From Novosphingobium sp. MW5 (lineage in GTDB: Bacteria > Pseudomonadota > Alphaproteobacteria > Sphingomonadales > Sphingomonadaceae), in NCBI GenBank assembly GCA_025938935.1, contig JAPCWB010000001.1:1922001-1986000 (forward strand): 64,000 nucleotides of DNA, written 5' to 3'. A program made the position numbers and the translations under genes. Positions within the stretch are counted from its first letter, which is position 1; each line of letters starts with the position of its first letter. Shown here one piece after another: positions 63,325 through 64,000 of this stretch. The notes under the pieces were generated by a model. It had not been told where the DNA came from. It was given only the letters and a program-made list of their open reading frames with translations, and did not search any database.

Positions 63325-64000
63325 TCAGTCCTGCCTCCCGCCATCGCGCCGGCTGCGGATCGTTGCGACCTTCGCGGCATCGATGCGGAACGTGCTGACC
63401 AGCCACGCCATGGCACCCCCGGCGATCACGATCAGGGCGAGGATGAACCAGGCGAGCGCGCGGACCTTGTCCTGCGGCATCGCCTCGACCGGCAGGCCCA
63501 CAGGAAAGTCGATCAGGCCAAGGAACGATCCTGCCAGCAGCGCCACTGCGCCGCTGCCCAGCTGCAGCCCGACGAACATCATCGAAGCGACCGTGCCCTG
63601 GGCCGGGCGGCCGGTATTGTATTCGTGCTCGTCGCCAATCTCATAGGTGACGATATTGAATGGTACGACGTAGAGCCCGTAGGCCAACCCGCCGAGGAAG
63701 CGCAGCGCTGCGATCAGCACGCCGATGGCAACTGTCCCGGCCGCCGGGGCGAAGCCACCCAGCGGCAGGACCACGGCGGCGGCCTGACACGTGAAGAAGG
63801 CGGCAAGGCCGATCACCATCGCCCGCCGGCTGCTGAACAGCTTGAGGAACACTGGTGCGAGCAGCATGGCGAGGATCGAGCCAAAGGTCGCGGCCATAAG
63901 CAGCCGCGGCGTCCATGTCTGGTCAAGCTGCCAGAAGTAGGTGGCGAGGTGCAGCGAGAGCTGGTTGATCACCGAATTGACGAACAGCACAAGAAAGGCG
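63325..64000 (-). CDS. MFS transporter, GPH-like, C-terminal part (runs off the window)
   Basis: At least 221 residues with six helices, the C-terminal half of a major facilitator protein. LAYGLYVVPFNIVTYEIGDEHEYNTGRPAQGTVASMMFVGLQLGSGA is the sodium:sugar-symporter (GPH) type block. The frame is open to the window edge, so the N-terminal half lies beyond it. It is convergent with the SDR operon and may import or export its substrate. Confidence 0.88.
   Translation of the reverse strand, partial: AFLVLFVNSVINQLSLHLATYFWQLDQTWTPRLLMAATFGSILAMLLAPVFLKLFSSRRAMVIGLAAFFTCQAAAVVLPLGGFAPAAGTVAIGVLIAALRFLGGLAYGLYVVPFNIVTYEIGDEHEYNTGRPAQGTVASMMFVGLQLGSGAVALLAGSFLGLIDFPVGLPVEAMPQDKVRALAWFILALIVIAGGAMAWLVSTFRIDAAKVATIRSRRDGGRQD

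Overview
The window is high-GC chromosomal DNA from an alphaproteobacterium, most likely a sphingomonad (Novosphingobium/Sphingobium/Erythrobacter group). The signs are GcrA, the DUF1476 ATPase-inhibitor family, several very large TonB-dependent receptors, a Tad-type TadE/TadG set and the rimP-nusA-ylxR-infB-rbfA-truB-rpsO-pnp order. This is inference from protein families; no 16S gene is present. I saw no insertion sequence, CRISPR array or prophage.

Layout. 0-9 kb: an ABM-domain protein, a TonB receptor with a short plug, a frameshifted outer-membrane barrel, typA, a TonB receptor with two frameshifts, and a polytopic membrane protein. 9-16 kb: ybbP-ybbA divergent from tesA, recF, a small sigma-54 operon (49-aa membrane peptide plus PspC), a queuosine-precursor transporter, and tRNA-Arg(TCT) whose 3' end is repeated downstream. 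16-28 kb: a TonB receptor, a PBP4-type peptidase, Nudix, a candidate sigma-54 small RNA, grxD-bolA-DUF1476, leuD/leuC with a glycosylase, sufE and small unknowns. 28-33 kb: a large phage-shock-protein (Psp) locus with pspF divergent from an operon of ORF56-pspA-pspB-pspC, five further PspB-like genes and a 58-aa membrane protein. 33-47 kb: a frameshifted polysaccharide deacetylase, then the translation/RNA operon with tdk and a site-2-type protease inside it. 47-54 kb: a diguanylate cyclase, TadE/TadE/TadG, gcrA, an ABC-2 permease, DUF2147, frameshifted hspQ and tRNA-Ser(CGA). 54-64 kb: an accessory, probably catabolic, cluster (TonB receptor, two TetR regulators, a sterol-desaturase-like hydroxylase, three SDRs, MAPEG, a CMD-like protein and a partial MFS transporter).

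Main new observation. Three near-consensus sigma-54 promoters (TGGCAC-N5-YTGC) occur in the window. They lie before the psp operon, before the 49-aa/PspC operon at 14.4 kb and before a terminator-ended non-coding stretch at 22.1 kb. Each has a TGGCRG-containing element 27-28 bp upstream of its -24 box. With pspF in the same window, this suggests one PspF regulon joining an expanded set of PspB/PspC membrane proteins and a small RNA.

Caution. Four genes carry single-base frameshifts (five in all); most are repaired by removing or adding one base. They may be sequence errors rather than true pseudogenes.
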